Shown here: one piece after another, positions 1-9,701 of the stretch | Layout of the letters: the number at the start of each line of letters is the position of its first letter | How positions within the stretch are numbered: the stretch's first letter is position 1 | NCBI GenBank assembly: GCA_035539075.1 | Contig: DATLJB010000038.1 | Location: 1-64,000, forward strand | Direction: 5' to 3' | DNA: 64,000 bases | From: Dongia_B sp035539075 | Lineage (GTDB): Bacteria > Pseudomonadota > Alphaproteobacteria > Dongiales > Dongiaceae | Program-made: the position numbers and the translations under genes | The notes under the pieces: model-generated | The model's database searches: none | The model's input: only the letters and a program-made list of their open reading frames with translations | What the model was told of the DNA's origin: nothing

Positions 1-1
1 C

Positions 2-496
2 ATCCTCGCCCTGGTTGGCGTCGTCGTCATGGTCGGTGACGGCTGGGCCGGAGGCTATTGGCGCGGCGATCTGCTGGCGCTCGGCATGACCTGCGCGATG
101 GCCGCCTTGACCGTCTCGATCCGCCGCTATCGTGCGGTCGATTGGCTGCAGGTCGCCTGTGTCTCCTGCATCCTGGGCAGCATCGTCGCCGCACCCTTCG
201 CCACGGTGCGTGGCGTCACTTTTACCGAAATGGGTCTCCTGGCGCTGTTCGGCATCGCCCAGATGGGCCTGGGCTTCCTCCTGCTCGCGGCAGGAACGAG
301 GCGCGTCTCGGCGATGGAATCGGCACTGATCGGCGCCCTCGACGCGCCGCTGGCGCCGCTCTGGGTGTGGCTGGCTTTCGGCGAAACCGTCGGCGGCGCA
401 ACCCTGCTCGGGGGTGCCGTCATCCTGCTTGCGGTCGGTGGCGATATCGCCCTTGCAAACCGGCGCGCCACGAGCATGCCAGCCGTAGCCGGTTAG
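2..496 (+). CDS. DMT/EamA family transporter, 5'-truncated
   Basis: This is the C-terminal part of a drug/metabolite-type permease; the reading frame is already open at base 2, so the N-terminal half lies outside the window. The visible part has about four to five hydrophobic helices separated by short loops, including an Ala/Gly-rich segment near LALFGIAQMGLGFLLLAAG and the terminal helix with ETVGGATLLGGAVILLAV, a pattern typical of the second EamA repeat. It would be an inner-membrane exporter or metabolite carrier of unknown substrate. It ends 64 bases before the AhpD-like gene on the same strand. Family assignment is solid, substrate unknown. Confidence 0.8.
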   Translation: MLALVGVVVMVGDGWAGGYWRGDLLALGMTCAMAALTVSIRRYRAVDWLQVACVSCILGSIVAAPFATVRGVTFTEMGLLALFGIAQMGLGFLLLAAGTRRVSAMESALIGALDAPLAPLWVWLAFGETVGGATLLGGAVILLAVGGDIALANRRATSMPAVAG

Positions 497-560
497 CTCT
501 TTTCAGCCGGCGGCGCGATGCGCAGAATGCGCTTCTTTGCAAGCGTAGAAGGACTCCGTC

Positions 561-971
561 ATGGCCCTCACCAAGATGATCGAAGAACACGAAGCCTCGC
601 CCGAGGTTAAGGCCGTCTATGACGACATCAAGGCGACCCGCCAGGTCGACTGGATCAATAATTTCTGGAAGGTGCTGGCCAATGACCCGAAGACGCTGAA
701 GCGGACCTGGGCGGACCTGAAGCAGATCATGGCGCCGGGCGCCCTCGATCCGCTGACCAAGGAGCTGATCTATCTCGCCGTCTCGGTGACCAATGGCTGC
801 GAATACTGCACCGTCTCGCATACCGCATCGGCGCGCCGCGCCGGCATGACGGCGGAGATGCGCCACGAGCTGATGGCGGTGATCGGCATGGCCAACGAAA
901 CCAACCGGCTGGTGAACGGCTACCGGGTCGATGTCGACCCGAAATTGCTGGAAGCGGCCTCAACCCTCTGA
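561..971 (+). CDS. Carboxymuconolactone decarboxylase/AhpD-like protein
   Basis: A 136-residue AhpD-fold protein. The signature CEYCTVSHT gives the CxxC...H redox motif of alkylhydroperoxidase-type members, preceded by LTKELIYLAVSVTNG, the helix that packs against it. Members use the two cysteines to reduce peroxides or act on aromatic lactones; the presence of CxxC favours a peroxidase-like thiol role over lactone decarboxylation. Length is normal for a single-domain member. AGAAGGA precedes the ATG, so the start is well supported. It stands alone, followed by an 11-bp GC-rich hairpin. Physiological substrate not deducible. Confidence 0.85.
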   Translation: MALTKMIEEHEASPEVKAVYDDIKATRQVDWINNFWKVLANDPKTLKRTWADLKQIMAPGALDPLTKELIYLAVSVTNGCEYCTVSHTASARRAGMTAEMRHELMAVIGMANETNRLVNGYRVDVDPKLLEAASTL

Positions 972-984
972 TCATATCCGCGGC

Positions 985-1014
985 GCCCGGCCGGAGAGAC
1001 CCGTCCGGCCGGGC
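985..1014 (+). terminator. GC-rich hairpin, candidate terminator
   Basis: Bases 985-995 and 1004-1014 form a perfect 11-bp stem with an 8-base loop, starting 14 bases after the stop of the AhpD-like gene. There is no clear run of T after it, so it may halt transcription less efficiently or act as an mRNA 3' stabiliser. Confidence 0.5.
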
Positions 1015-1095
1015 CGTCAAATTCGGCGGTACGTTTAATATTCGTTAATTCTTTCGGTACAGGCTAACCATGGCGCCAATAACCTTTGGTTGATT

Positions 1096-1596
1096 ATGGC
1101 TAAGCAGAAACCGATCGAGGCCGACGAAGCCGAGATAGTACCCGATGAGCCGAGTTCCCTCGAGGAATCGACGCATGCCGAACTCCTGATGATGTATGAC
1201 GAATGCGTCCTCGCCATTCGCTTCGCGAAGTCGCAGCAGTGGCAAAGCATGGGCGGCATTCTTGCCTTGTTCACGCTGCTGTCGATCTATGCCAGTTATG
1301 CAGCGGAATCCGTCTGGGCCTTGAAATCGACCATCCTCTTCAGCCTGCTGGCCAGCATCGGCGGCATCTATGCGCTGATCATCTATCAGTTCTGGCAGAG
1401 CACCGAGCGGGAGAAGCTGGTCTATATTTCCGAGCGCCTCTCCAGCACCTTCCGGCTGGTTCGCGGCTTCACCAATCGGCGGGAATCCGAGTTTCAGCGC
1501 TATGTGCTGCTCTTCTTCATGGTCTTCACGATCCTCGCCGGCAATTGGCTGGTGATCCTCTACGTGACACCGAAATTGCAGGCGCTCGCGCAATAA
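1096..1596 (+). CDS. Small membrane protein of unknown function
   Basis: A 166-residue protein I do not recognise. The first 50 residues are acidic and soluble (AEIVPDEPSSLEESTHAELL). Two adjacent hydrophobic stretches around residues 55-100 form a hairpin, and a third helix near the C-terminus (YVLLFFMVFTILAGNWLVIL) completes a three-helix inner-membrane protein. The segment FWQSTEREKLVYISERLSS between them is probably cytoplasmic. ATG at 1096 is taken as the start; a TTG two codons upstream is possible. It converges on the aminotransferase gene, with a 10-bp hairpin across its stop codon. Confidence 0.65.
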   Translation: MAKQKPIEADEAEIVPDEPSSLEESTHAELLMMYDECVLAIRFAKSQQWQSMGGILALFTLLSIYASYAAESVWALKSTILFSLLASIGGIYALIIYQFWQSTEREKLVYISERLSSTFRLVRGFTNRRESEFQRYVLLFFMVFTILAGNWLVILYVTPKLQALAQ

Positions 1597-1614
1597 TCCG
1601 CGACTGCGCGAGCG
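1583..1614. terminator. Hairpin between convergent genes
   Basis: Bases 1583-1592 pair perfectly with 1605-1614 (10 bp, 12-base loop). The stem includes the last codons of the upstream membrane-protein gene and the loop holds its TAA stop. It lies 16 bases from the end of the opposing aminotransferase gene, so it can serve both strands. Confidence 0.5.
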
Positions 1615-1629
1615 GGCTGCAGCAACCGG

Positions 1630-2831
1630 CTAGCCGGCCGCGTCGGCGGCCAGGCGAGCGGCGATTTCCGCCATCCTGTCTTTTTCCACATTGGCGAAGG
1701 CGACGCGCAGGTAATCCTCCTGGCCCGGCCCGAACATCGAGCCCGGCAGCGACAGCAGGTTCTGCCGGTCGACCAGGCGCCGCGCCACCTCGGCCGCCGT
1801 CTTGCCGCGATGCGGATGGTGGAGATAGGCGAAATAGGCGCCGGCACTGGCGAGCTCATAACCGAGATCGTTGCGGCTGAAAGCCTCGCGCAAGGCGGCC
1901 AGGCGCTCGCGCATCAGCACCGTATTGCCCTGGCGCCAGTCGCCGAGCGTTGCCAAGCCATTGATCGCCGCCAGCTGGCCGATCCGCGGCGCACAGATCG
2001 CCACCGTGTCCATCGCCTTCGCCACTTCATCGACCAGAGCCGGCGCGCCGACCAGGGCGCCGACGCGGTAGCCGGTCAGGCAGAAGACCTTCGAGAAGCT
2101 GTAGAGATGGATCAGCGTGCGCGCCCAGTCGGGGTCCTGGAAAAGGTCGTGCGGCGCCGCATCATGCGGCATGAAATCGCGATAGGTCTCATCGAGGATG
2201 AGGGCGATGCCGCGCGATTTCGCCAGTTCGTAGAATGCGCGGATCGCCGCCGGCGGATAGACCGAGCCGGTCGGGTTGTTGGGCGAGATCAGCAACAGCG
2301 CGCGCGTCCGCGGACCGATCGCCGCCGCCACTTCGTCGAGATCCGGCACGCCGCCATTATCGGGGCGGAAGCTGACATGGCGGGCGCCGATGCCCTGCAT
2401 GTCGAGCCACATCTGGTAATTGAAGTAATAGGGCAGCGGCAGGACGATCTCCTCGCCGGCTTTCGCCAGGGCGAGTGTCGTCAGGCAATAGGCCTGGTTG
2501 CAGCCGGCGGTGATCAGCACATTCTCCGCGCCGACCTTGCCGCCATAGACGCGGGCGATATCGGCGGCGAGCGCAGCGCGCAACGGCGGCAGGCCCTCGA
2601 TATCGGTGTAGCGCGATGATGACGGCTCGCCGATGACCGAGGCGAGATGATCGGTGAGCGCCGCCGGCGGCGGATAGCCGGGCACCGCCTGGCAGACGTC
2701 GATCAGCGGCTTTGATTCGGGAAAGCTGCGGTCCTTGATCCAGCTATGGGCTTCGGCGATGGGCGGCGGTGCGATACCTTCCAGCAGCGGATTGACGCGG
2801 TAGCCGATTCCTTCACCCACTTCTGCAGCAC

Positions 2832-2835
<4 letters not shown>
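1630..2835 (-). CDS. Class I/II PLP-dependent aminotransferase
   Basis: A 401-residue fold-type I aminotransferase. ISPNNPTGSVY contains the asparagine that contacts the pyridine ring, DETYRDF supplies the aspartate/tyrosine pair, and SFSKVFCLTGYRVGALVG carries the Schiff-base lysine and the conserved C-terminal arginine loop. It transfers amino groups between an amino acid and a 2-oxo acid in the cytoplasm; specificity cannot be read from sequence. Its ATG overlaps the stop of the acetoacetyl-CoA synthetase gene by four bases, so the two are probably translated together, which hints at a role in degrading an amino acid that yields acetoacetate. Confidence 0.9.
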
Positions 2836-4802
<1,967 letters not shown>

Positions 4803-5088
4803 CGCCGCTCGTCATCCCTCGTCCAACGCTCACTCTTTGGCGGTGCATCGCTGTCGCACAGACGCCCCCGCCGGCCGCCCTCAATCTGCGGCGCGTGCCG
4901 GGCTTTGACAAGGCAAATCCCGGACCGGGATCCCATTGCAGATTCCCGACAATCGGCCCGCCCCGCGCCGAGAATCGACGGCGGTAACCGCAGGAAGATA
5001 GCCAGATCGAGCTGAGGCGGATTGATCTTATCCGACACCGGCCGCGGGAAAATCTCCAGCGCCGCCGCGCCGGCCGAAAGCCTGGCGG
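4803..5088. other. Intergenic region with a 15-bp dyad (promoter region of acetoacetyl-CoA synthetase)
   Basis: The 286-base gap lies upstream of the minus-strand acetoacetyl-CoA synthetase gene and downstream of the minus-strand DUF1232 gene. At 4917-4931 there is a perfect 7-1-7 dyad, ATCCCGG-A-CCGGGAT, about 115 bases from the synthetase start, which could be an operator. No other gene is convincing here; a 79-codon open frame on the minus strand has no recognisable features. Confidence 0.4.
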
Positions 5089-5517
5089 CTAATCCGCCGC
5101 CAGGCGCGCGAGGCTGGCACTGGCCTGCTCGCGATGGCCGGGCGTGATACTGTCGGAGACGGCGCGGATGGCGGCAAAAAGAACGGCTGCATCATCCGTG
5201 AAACCGAACCAGGCAACGAAATCGGGGATAAGATCGACCGGCATGATGAAATAGGCGAGCGCACCGAACAGGATCGCCTTAACCTGCAGCGGCGTCTCCG
5301 GATCGATGGCACAGTAATAGGCGGCCAGCAATTCATCCAGGAAAGGCAGCTTGCTGGCAACGCGGCGCAGCTTCTTCCAGAAGCCGGCCTCGACCGCCGC
5401 CTGGTCGCGCTGCAATTTAGCCGGATTATAGAGCACGACATCGCGTCCGCTGCCGGAGGGTGCCCGCCCCCTGGCCGGCGCCGCGTCATCCGATGCCCTG
5501 CCCTCGCCTCTGGCCAT
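5089..5517 (-). CDS. DUF1232 (YkvA-like) membrane protein
   Basis: A 142-residue protein with the DUF1232 core FGALAYFIMPVDLIPDFVAWFGFTDDAAV. The PxDLIPD block is the family hallmark, set in a hydrophobic helix. The start is placed at the ATG giving MARGEGRASDD because the 35 residues upstream are unlike the family; an earlier ATG at 5622 keeps the frame open. The N-terminal 30 residues are charged and likely disordered. Family members are small, probably membrane-associated proteins of unknown function. It is followed on the same strand by the aacS operon but separated by 286 bases, so likely a separate unit. Confidence 0.8.
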   Translation of the reverse strand: MARGEGRASDDAAPARGRAPSGSGRDVVLYNPAKLQRDQAAVEAGFWKKLRRVASKLPFLDELLAAYYCAIDPETPLQVKAILFGALAYFIMPVDLIPDFVAWFGFTDDAAVLFAAIRAVSDSITPGHREQASASLARLAAD

Positions 5518-5728
5518 CTGCAACCAGCCCTCACCTCTAAACGATGCCAATCCTTGGGATATGGCCACCCGCCAAGACGATTGCAAGCCGCAGAGCCCCG
5601 CCCGTCGGCCGGCGGCAACCATTTGTTAACCAGACTGGGGCCTTATACTCATTGGAAAATTTGCGATTGCCGGCTTCGTCCCTGGCCGATTCCGGCGGTG
5701 ATTTCGGCTTGGAACCACTGTCTGCATC

Positions 5729-6496
5729 ATGCATCCGCGTTACCTGGTAAAAGCGACTGGCGAAAAGTTGATCGGCTGCCTGCTTGCGGCCGGTTTTGCT
5801 TCGGCGATATGCGTCCTGCCAGCGCTGGCACAGCAATCGGGCCTCAACGGCGCCACGCCGGTTTCACCTGCCCCGACAGCGACCGAGCCGGCCGCCCCTA
5901 TTCCCGGCAGCGGTTCGATCAGCAATACCGGCGTGCTGCCGTCGGCGACGTCGAGCGGTACGACCACGTCGCAGACCTATCAGGATGTCTATGTCGACGG
6001 CGAAAGGCATAGCTGGCGGCCGCTGGAAGGCGATACACAGCAGGCCTGGGAAGCCTATCGCAATGGTGATTACCAGATTGCCATCCCGGTTTTCGCCCGG
6101 CTCGCCAAGCTCGGCCATCCGGTTGCCGAATGGCTGATGGGCAATGTCTATTACGCCGGCCAGGGCGTACCGCAGGATTATCGCCAGGCGCTGATCTGGT
6201 TCGAAAAGGCGGCGAGCCAGGGCTATCTGCCGGCCTATGCCCCGACCGCGCAACTCTACGAGCAAGGCAAGGGGACGCCGATCGATTTCGGCAAGGCCTA
6301 TCAATGGTACAACATCGCCATTGCCGCCTTGCCTTATAGCATCGAGCGCTACGGCCTGATGAAGCAGCGCGATGCGCTTGCCACGCAAATGACGACGGCG
6401 CAGGTCGAGGCGGCCCAGAAGCGCTCCCTGGCCTTCCAGCCTCGCAAAGTGGTGCCGCCGGATATCGAGCGGGCACGTCAAATCCTGGGCGAATAG
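5729..6496 (+). CDS. Secreted Sel1-repeat (TPR-like) protein
   Basis: A 255-residue exported protein. Residues 1-35 form a Sec signal peptide with a hydrophobic core LIGCLLAAGFASAICVLPALA and an ALAQ cleavage site. A Ser/Thr/Pro-rich linker follows, then two Sel1-like repeats (AEWLMGNVYYAGQGVPQDYRQALIWFEKA and the next, YAPTAQLYEQGKGTPIDFGKAYQWY). Such repeats mediate protein contacts in the periplasm; the partner is unknown. The gene ends QILGE-stop, and the same reading frame continues after the TAG with two further QILGE copies to a second TAG at 6533 (see separate entry). No strong Shine-Dalgarno precedes the ATG. Confidence 0.8.
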   Translation: MHPRYLVKATGEKLIGCLLAAGFASAICVLPALAQQSGLNGATPVSPAPTATEPAAPIPGSGSISNTGVLPSATSSGTTTSQTYQDVYVDGERHSWRPLEGDTQQAWEAYRNGDYQIAIPVFARLAKLGHPVAEWLMGNVYYAGQGVPQDYRQALIWFEKAASQGYLPAYAPTAQLYEQGKGTPIDFGKAYQWYNIAIAALPYSIERYGLMKQRDALATQMTTAQVEAAQKRSLAFQPRKVVPPDIERARQILGE

Positions 6497-6535
6497 TCCA
6501 CGCAGATACTTGGCGAGCAGATACTAGGCGAATAG
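6479..6535 (+). repeat. Triple 15-base QILGE-coding repeat across a stop codon
   Basis: Three 15-base units at 6479-6493, 6503-6517 and 6518-6532 each translate as QILGE in the frame of the Sel1-repeat gene. The annotated TAG stop (6494-6496) separates the first from the other two, and a second in-frame TAG lies at 6533-6535. The units differ only at third codon positions (Q CAA/CAG/CAG, I ATC/ATA/ATA, L CTG/CTT/CTA, E GAA/GAG/GAA). This pattern is expected of translated sequence and suggests the tail was, or is, part of the protein. Confidence 0.7.
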
Positions 6536-6559
6536 ACCGCCCAAGCCGAGCGCAGCCTG

Positions 6560-6979
6560 CTAAGCCGCTTCGACGATCTCGAAATCGTGGGTGATGACGG
6601 CCGTCTTGCCGAGCATGATGGAAGCCGAGCAATATTTCTCAGCCGAGAGCTGAAGGGCGCGCTCGACCGCCTCCGGCTTGAGCTGCCGGCCGGTGACGAC
6701 GAAATGATAATGGATCTTGGTGAAGACCTTGGGGTCCTCGCCGGCCCGTTCGGCCTCCAGGGTCACTTCGCAATCGGTAATGTCGTGGCGGCCACGCTGC
6801 AGGATGTGGACGACGTCGATCGCGGTGCAGCCGCCGGAACCCAGCAACAGATATTCCATCGGGCTCGGCGCGATGGTGGGGGCGCCTGGCGCCGGCGCCG
6901 CATGCATGACCACGGCATGGCCGCTATTGCTCTCGCCGACGAAGACATTGCCGTTGAGCCAGTTGATGCGCGCCTTCAT
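6560..6979 (-). CDS. OsmC family protein
   Basis: A 139-residue OsmC/Ohr-superfamily protein of the YhfA-like subgroup. Motifs: SPMEYLLLGSGGCTAIDVVHIL, which contains the conserved cysteine in the helix after the swapped strand, and the C-terminal SAEKYCSASIMLGK with the second cysteine. The two cysteines are the peroxidatic/resolving pair in OsmC-type hydroperoxide reductases. It is a cytoplasmic homodimer in known members. It begins right after MKARINWLNGNVFVGES, a normal family N-terminus. It converges with the Sel1-repeat gene. Exact substrate, whether an organic peroxide or another electrophile, cannot be decided. Confidence 0.87.
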   Translation of the reverse strand: MKARINWLNGNVFVGESNSGHAVVMHAAPAPGAPTIAPSPMEYLLLGSGGCTAIDVVHILQRGRHDITDCEVTLEAERAGEDPKVFTKIHYHFVVTGRQLKPEAVERALQLSAEKYCSASIMLGKTAVITHDFEIVEAA

Positions 6980-7025
6980 GACCTCTCCCTTTCGCTGGCC
7001 GGCCAGCCGCCGCTAACAGGCGCGA

Positions 7026-8660
7026 CTAAAGGGGCCGGAACCAAATTCGGGTGTTGTCATAGCCGACTTCCAGATGGATTTCATCTCCCCTCTGGACGGC
7101 AATCGGTGTGGGGAAAAATTCCGCCGCCTGTTTCCAGTGATTGCTGCGTGTCGCGCTGCTGGAGTGGTAGGTGACGGCATCGTCGAGGAACAGGTCGAAC
7201 CAGAAAGCGACCCCATGAACCAGGCCGTCCTGGGTGACGCGGATCGCCAGTTGAGCCGCGCCGGTCGTCGGCATATCGATGCGGAAATCGAAGTCGAGCA
7301 CGTCGAAGGGCGCCGAGAGCAGACGATGCGGATCGGCCGCCAGGTCGATCTGCGCATAAGCGGGCGAGCGGAACTTGTCGAAATTGCGCATGTCGAAACC
7401 GGCGATCTCGCCGACCGGATTGATCGCCGCCAGCAGCGGACATTCCAGCAAGGCCGCGTAAACCCGCGCCGCCGCCGGAATGATCGCCGCCGCCGGCTTC
7501 ACCAGATTGCGCCGCGCATGGGCAAGAATCTGCAGCATGTTCGGCGCCAGCATGCCGATATTGACCAGTTCCGAAACGAAGACATCGGCCTTTTCCGAGA
7601 GGTCCTTGCCCAGCTCCAGCTGGGTCGATTTTTTGCCGATGACCGTGATCTGCTCGGCATAGCCGTTCTGGGCGATGGTTTCGCGCGCCGCTTCCGCCAG
7701 TGCCGGCAGAACTTCACAGGTCACCACCTGGCCGGCGCCGGCGCGCGCCGCCATCATGGCGACGAGGCCGGAACCCGTGCCGATCTCCAGCACGATATGA
7801 CCGGGTTTCACCGCCCGCCGCAGCGCCGCATCATAGGCCTCGTTGCGCTCGGCATCGTTGATCATTGGGATGTGCCAGCCGGGCACCATGCTGGAGAGCT
7901 GCAAGCGCAGCGCAAAGCCGAGATCCCGGTCGTCGGGAAAGCGCCGGACCGCCTCCTGCAGCAGGGCCAGCGATTCCGAGGGCTTATCCTGATCGTGCAG
8001 CACCTGCGCCAGCGAGGCATAGGCGGGCCGGCAATTGGCATCGATCTCAATGGCCTTGCGGAAGAACTGCGCGGCTTCGTCGAGGTCGTCGACATAGTAG
8101 GCAAGCTCGCCGAGATTGAAATAGCCGTCGACATAATCGAGCTTGTGCAGCACCGCTTCCTGAAAACAGATCGCCGCCTTGTCCAGCTCGCCTTGCATCT
8201 TCAGGGCGATGCCGAGATTGTTGATGGCCGTGACGAGGCCCGGTGTCGCCAGCAGGGCCTGGCGATAGCACTGCTCGGCATCGGCGACCCGGCCGAGACG
8301 CAGCAGCGCATTGCCGAGATTGTCCCAGACCATGCCGTCGCGCGGATCGATCTCGGTCGAGCGGTAGAAGGCGCGCGCCGCCTCCTCGAAACGTCCCATT
8401 TCGAATTGCAGGACGCCGACGCTGTTTTGGAACTGCGGATTTTCCGGCGCCGCGGCAGCGGCACGTTCCAGCCAAGCCAGGGTGAGCTCGCGATCCTTGC
8501 CGCGATGGTGGCTCATGATGCCCATCAGATGCAGGGCCGGCCCGGATTCGGGATCGAGGCGCAGGGCTTCGAGACAGAGGTCCTCCGCCTCGTCGAGCTG
8601 CACGGCAGCCACGGCACGCATCGCCTGTTCCAGGAGTTCGCCAATCCTGTCGTCAGCCAT
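7026..8660 (-). CDS. TPR-repeat protein with PRMT-like methyltransferase domain
   Basis: A 544-residue fusion. Residues about 1-265 form a run of tetratricopeptide repeats (for example DGMVWDNLGNALLRLGRVADAEQCYRQAL). After them comes a class I SAM-dependent methyltransferase: motif I VLEIGTGSGLVAMMAARAGA, acidic loop SELVNIGML, and near the C-terminus NHWKQAAEFFPTPIAV, which matches the THWKQ loop of protein arginine methyltransferases. TPR-plus-PRMT architecture is known from PRMT9-like proteins. The second glutamate of the classic PRMT double-E loop is not obvious. It probably methylates a protein substrate bound by the TPR array; the substrate is unknown. It stands alone on the minus strand. 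Confidence 0.8.
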   Translation of the reverse strand: MADDRIGELLEQAMRAVAAVQLDEAEDLCLEALRLDPESGPALHLMGIMSHHRGKDRELTLAWLERAAAAAPENPQFQNSVGVLQFEMGRFEEAARAFYRSTEIDPRDGMVWDNLGNALLRLGRVADAEQCYRQALLATPGLVTAINNLGIALKMQGELDKAAICFQEAVLHKLDYVDGYFNLGELAYYVDDLDEAAQFFRKAIEIDANCRPAYASLAQVLHDQDKPSESLALLQEAVRRFPDDRDLGFALRLQLSSMVPGWHIPMINDAERNEAYDAALRRAVKPGHIVLEIGTGSGLVAMMAARAGAGQVVTCEVLPALAEAARETIAQNGYAEQITVIGKKSTQLELGKDLSEKADVFVSELVNIGMLAPNMLQILAHARRNLVKPAAAIIPAAARVYAALLECPLLAAINPVGEIAGFDMRNFDKFRSPAYAQIDLAADPHRLLSAPFDVLDFDFRIDMPTTGAAQLAIRVTQDGLVHGVAFWFDLFLDDAVTYHSSSATRSNHWKQAAEFFPTPIAVQRGDEIHLEVGYDNTRIWFRPL

Positions 8661-8825
8661 CTTCAGTTATCCCTAAAGCGATCGCCGGAGCGAATCGCAT
8701 ATCATTCCCAGACCATGAGATTGCCCGAGCTATGATGCGCTTGCAGCCGAAAACAATGACAGGAAATTGTGCACCGTGCCGGCGCGATGACGGGTAGCCG
8801 CCCGGTGCTGCAGGCAGAAGATCGA

Positions 8826-9089
8826 TCAGACGACGATATTGACCAGGGAACCGCGCGGCAGGTTGCGGGGCGGCTGGTCGGCCTGGACCTGGTTGTCGTT
8901 GCTGGTACCGCTCGGCGCGGTGATCGCCGCCGGGCTGGCCGACGCGGTGGTCGCCGCAGCCTGGCTGAGCATGTTGGCGAGGGTGGCGCCCTGGACACGG
9001 GCCTGACGAATCCCGGAAATCGCCGCCTGCTGGCTACGCTGGGCGGCAGAGATCTGGCTGGCGGCGGCACCGGCGGCGGCTATATCCAT
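8826..9089 (-). CDS. Small YjfB-like putative motility protein
   Basis: An 87-residue Ala/Gln/Ser-rich protein starting MDIAAAGAAASQISAAQRSQQAAISGIRQ. The MDIAAAxxxxSQ start followed by a long helix and a C-terminal short hydrophobic LPRGSLVNIVV resembles the YjfB family of putative motility proteins, though similarity is weak and composition-driven. GGGGAAGAC lies just upstream of the ATG. It follows the mini-rod gene by 62 bases on the same strand, so the two probably share an mRNA. Role in flagella is inference from this neighbour. Confidence 0.6.
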   Translation of the reverse strand: MDIAAAGAAASQISAAQRSQQAAISGIRQARVQGATLANMLSQAAATTASASPAAITAPSGTSNDNQVQADQPPRNLPRGSLVNIVV

Positions 9090-9151
9090 GTCTTCCCCGT
9101 GGTCCTAGATACAGTCGAACAAATGAGTGGAACGGAACGGTCGGACGCCGG

Positions 9152-9388
9152 TCAGGCGACCACGTCCAACAGCGATTTCGTCATTTCATCCGCGGTTTTG
9201 ACGACGGCGACATTGGCCTTGAAGGAATTGGCCTCGGTGCTGAGGTCGACCACGTCCTTGGGATCGAGCGAGCCGGAGGCGATGTTCTGCGCCGTGTTAT
9301 CAAGCTGCTGCTGAACCCGCTTCAACCCATTGACCGCCGTACTGGTGGCATTGGTGACACTGGCATTAGTGGCCGGCGAGATATCCAT
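9152..9388 (-). CDS. Miniature flagellar rod-type protein (FlgC-like ends only)
   Basis: A 78-residue protein. The N-terminal half (STAVNGLKRVQQQLDNTAQNIASG) resembles the ALSGLxxxQxxLDxxANNIAN helix of flagellar rod/hook proteins, and the C-terminal half (EANSFKANVAVVKTADEMTKSLLDV) matches their conserved C-terminal helix. The large middle domain found in FlgC or FlgG is missing, so the two helices are joined almost directly. In rod proteins these helices pair in a coiled coil. GGAGGGAGCAGA precedes the ATG at 9388, which decides this start over a longer frame. Likely export through the flagellar system is inference; no other flagellar gene is in the window. Confidence 0.72.
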   Translation of the reverse strand: MDISPATNASVTNATSTAVNGLKRVQQQLDNTAQNIASGSLDPKDVVDLSTEANSFKANVAVVKTADEMTKSLLDVVA

Positions 9389-9701
9389 TCTGCTCCCTCC
9401 GCCGGCCTTAGCGGGCCGGCGCATTGTCAGACCGCCCGAGTCCCTAGGCGGCCAGACCTGATAAATCGACCGTAACCTATTCCGAAAGTATTAACAAACG
9501 GTTGATCAACCGGACAGTGCAGAGTCGGCGAGGCTCAGAGAAAGCGACATGGGAGTCGGCCCAGCGTCAAAAATCGGCGCTTTCTTGCCTTGTAGCGGCA
9601 GGATTTACCACTTAGCTTATGCGATATCGCACCGCACAAAACGCGCCGGCTGCTGGGTTTTCCACGGAAGCCACTGCCCCGGCGAGGATCATCGAATCGC
9701 C
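9389..9701. other. Divergent intergenic region with a 14-bp palindrome
   Basis: The 313-base gap separates the divergently transcribed mini-rod gene (minus) and CitE-like lyase (plus). It is AT-richer than its surroundings near 9465-9500 and contains a perfect 14-bp palindrome, CGGTTGATCAACCG, at 9499-9512, a plausible operator for either direction. No further gene is convincing. Confidence 0.45.

Noticed and set aside
1035..1048. TTAA-N6-TTAA, a possible CtrA site
   Set aside because: Spacing is six rather than the required seven, and the downstream gene has no cell-cycle link.
7074..8735. 553-codon plus-strand frame opposite the TPR-methyltransferase
   Set aside because: Antisense shadow; no recognisable domain and coding signs belong to the minus-strand gene.
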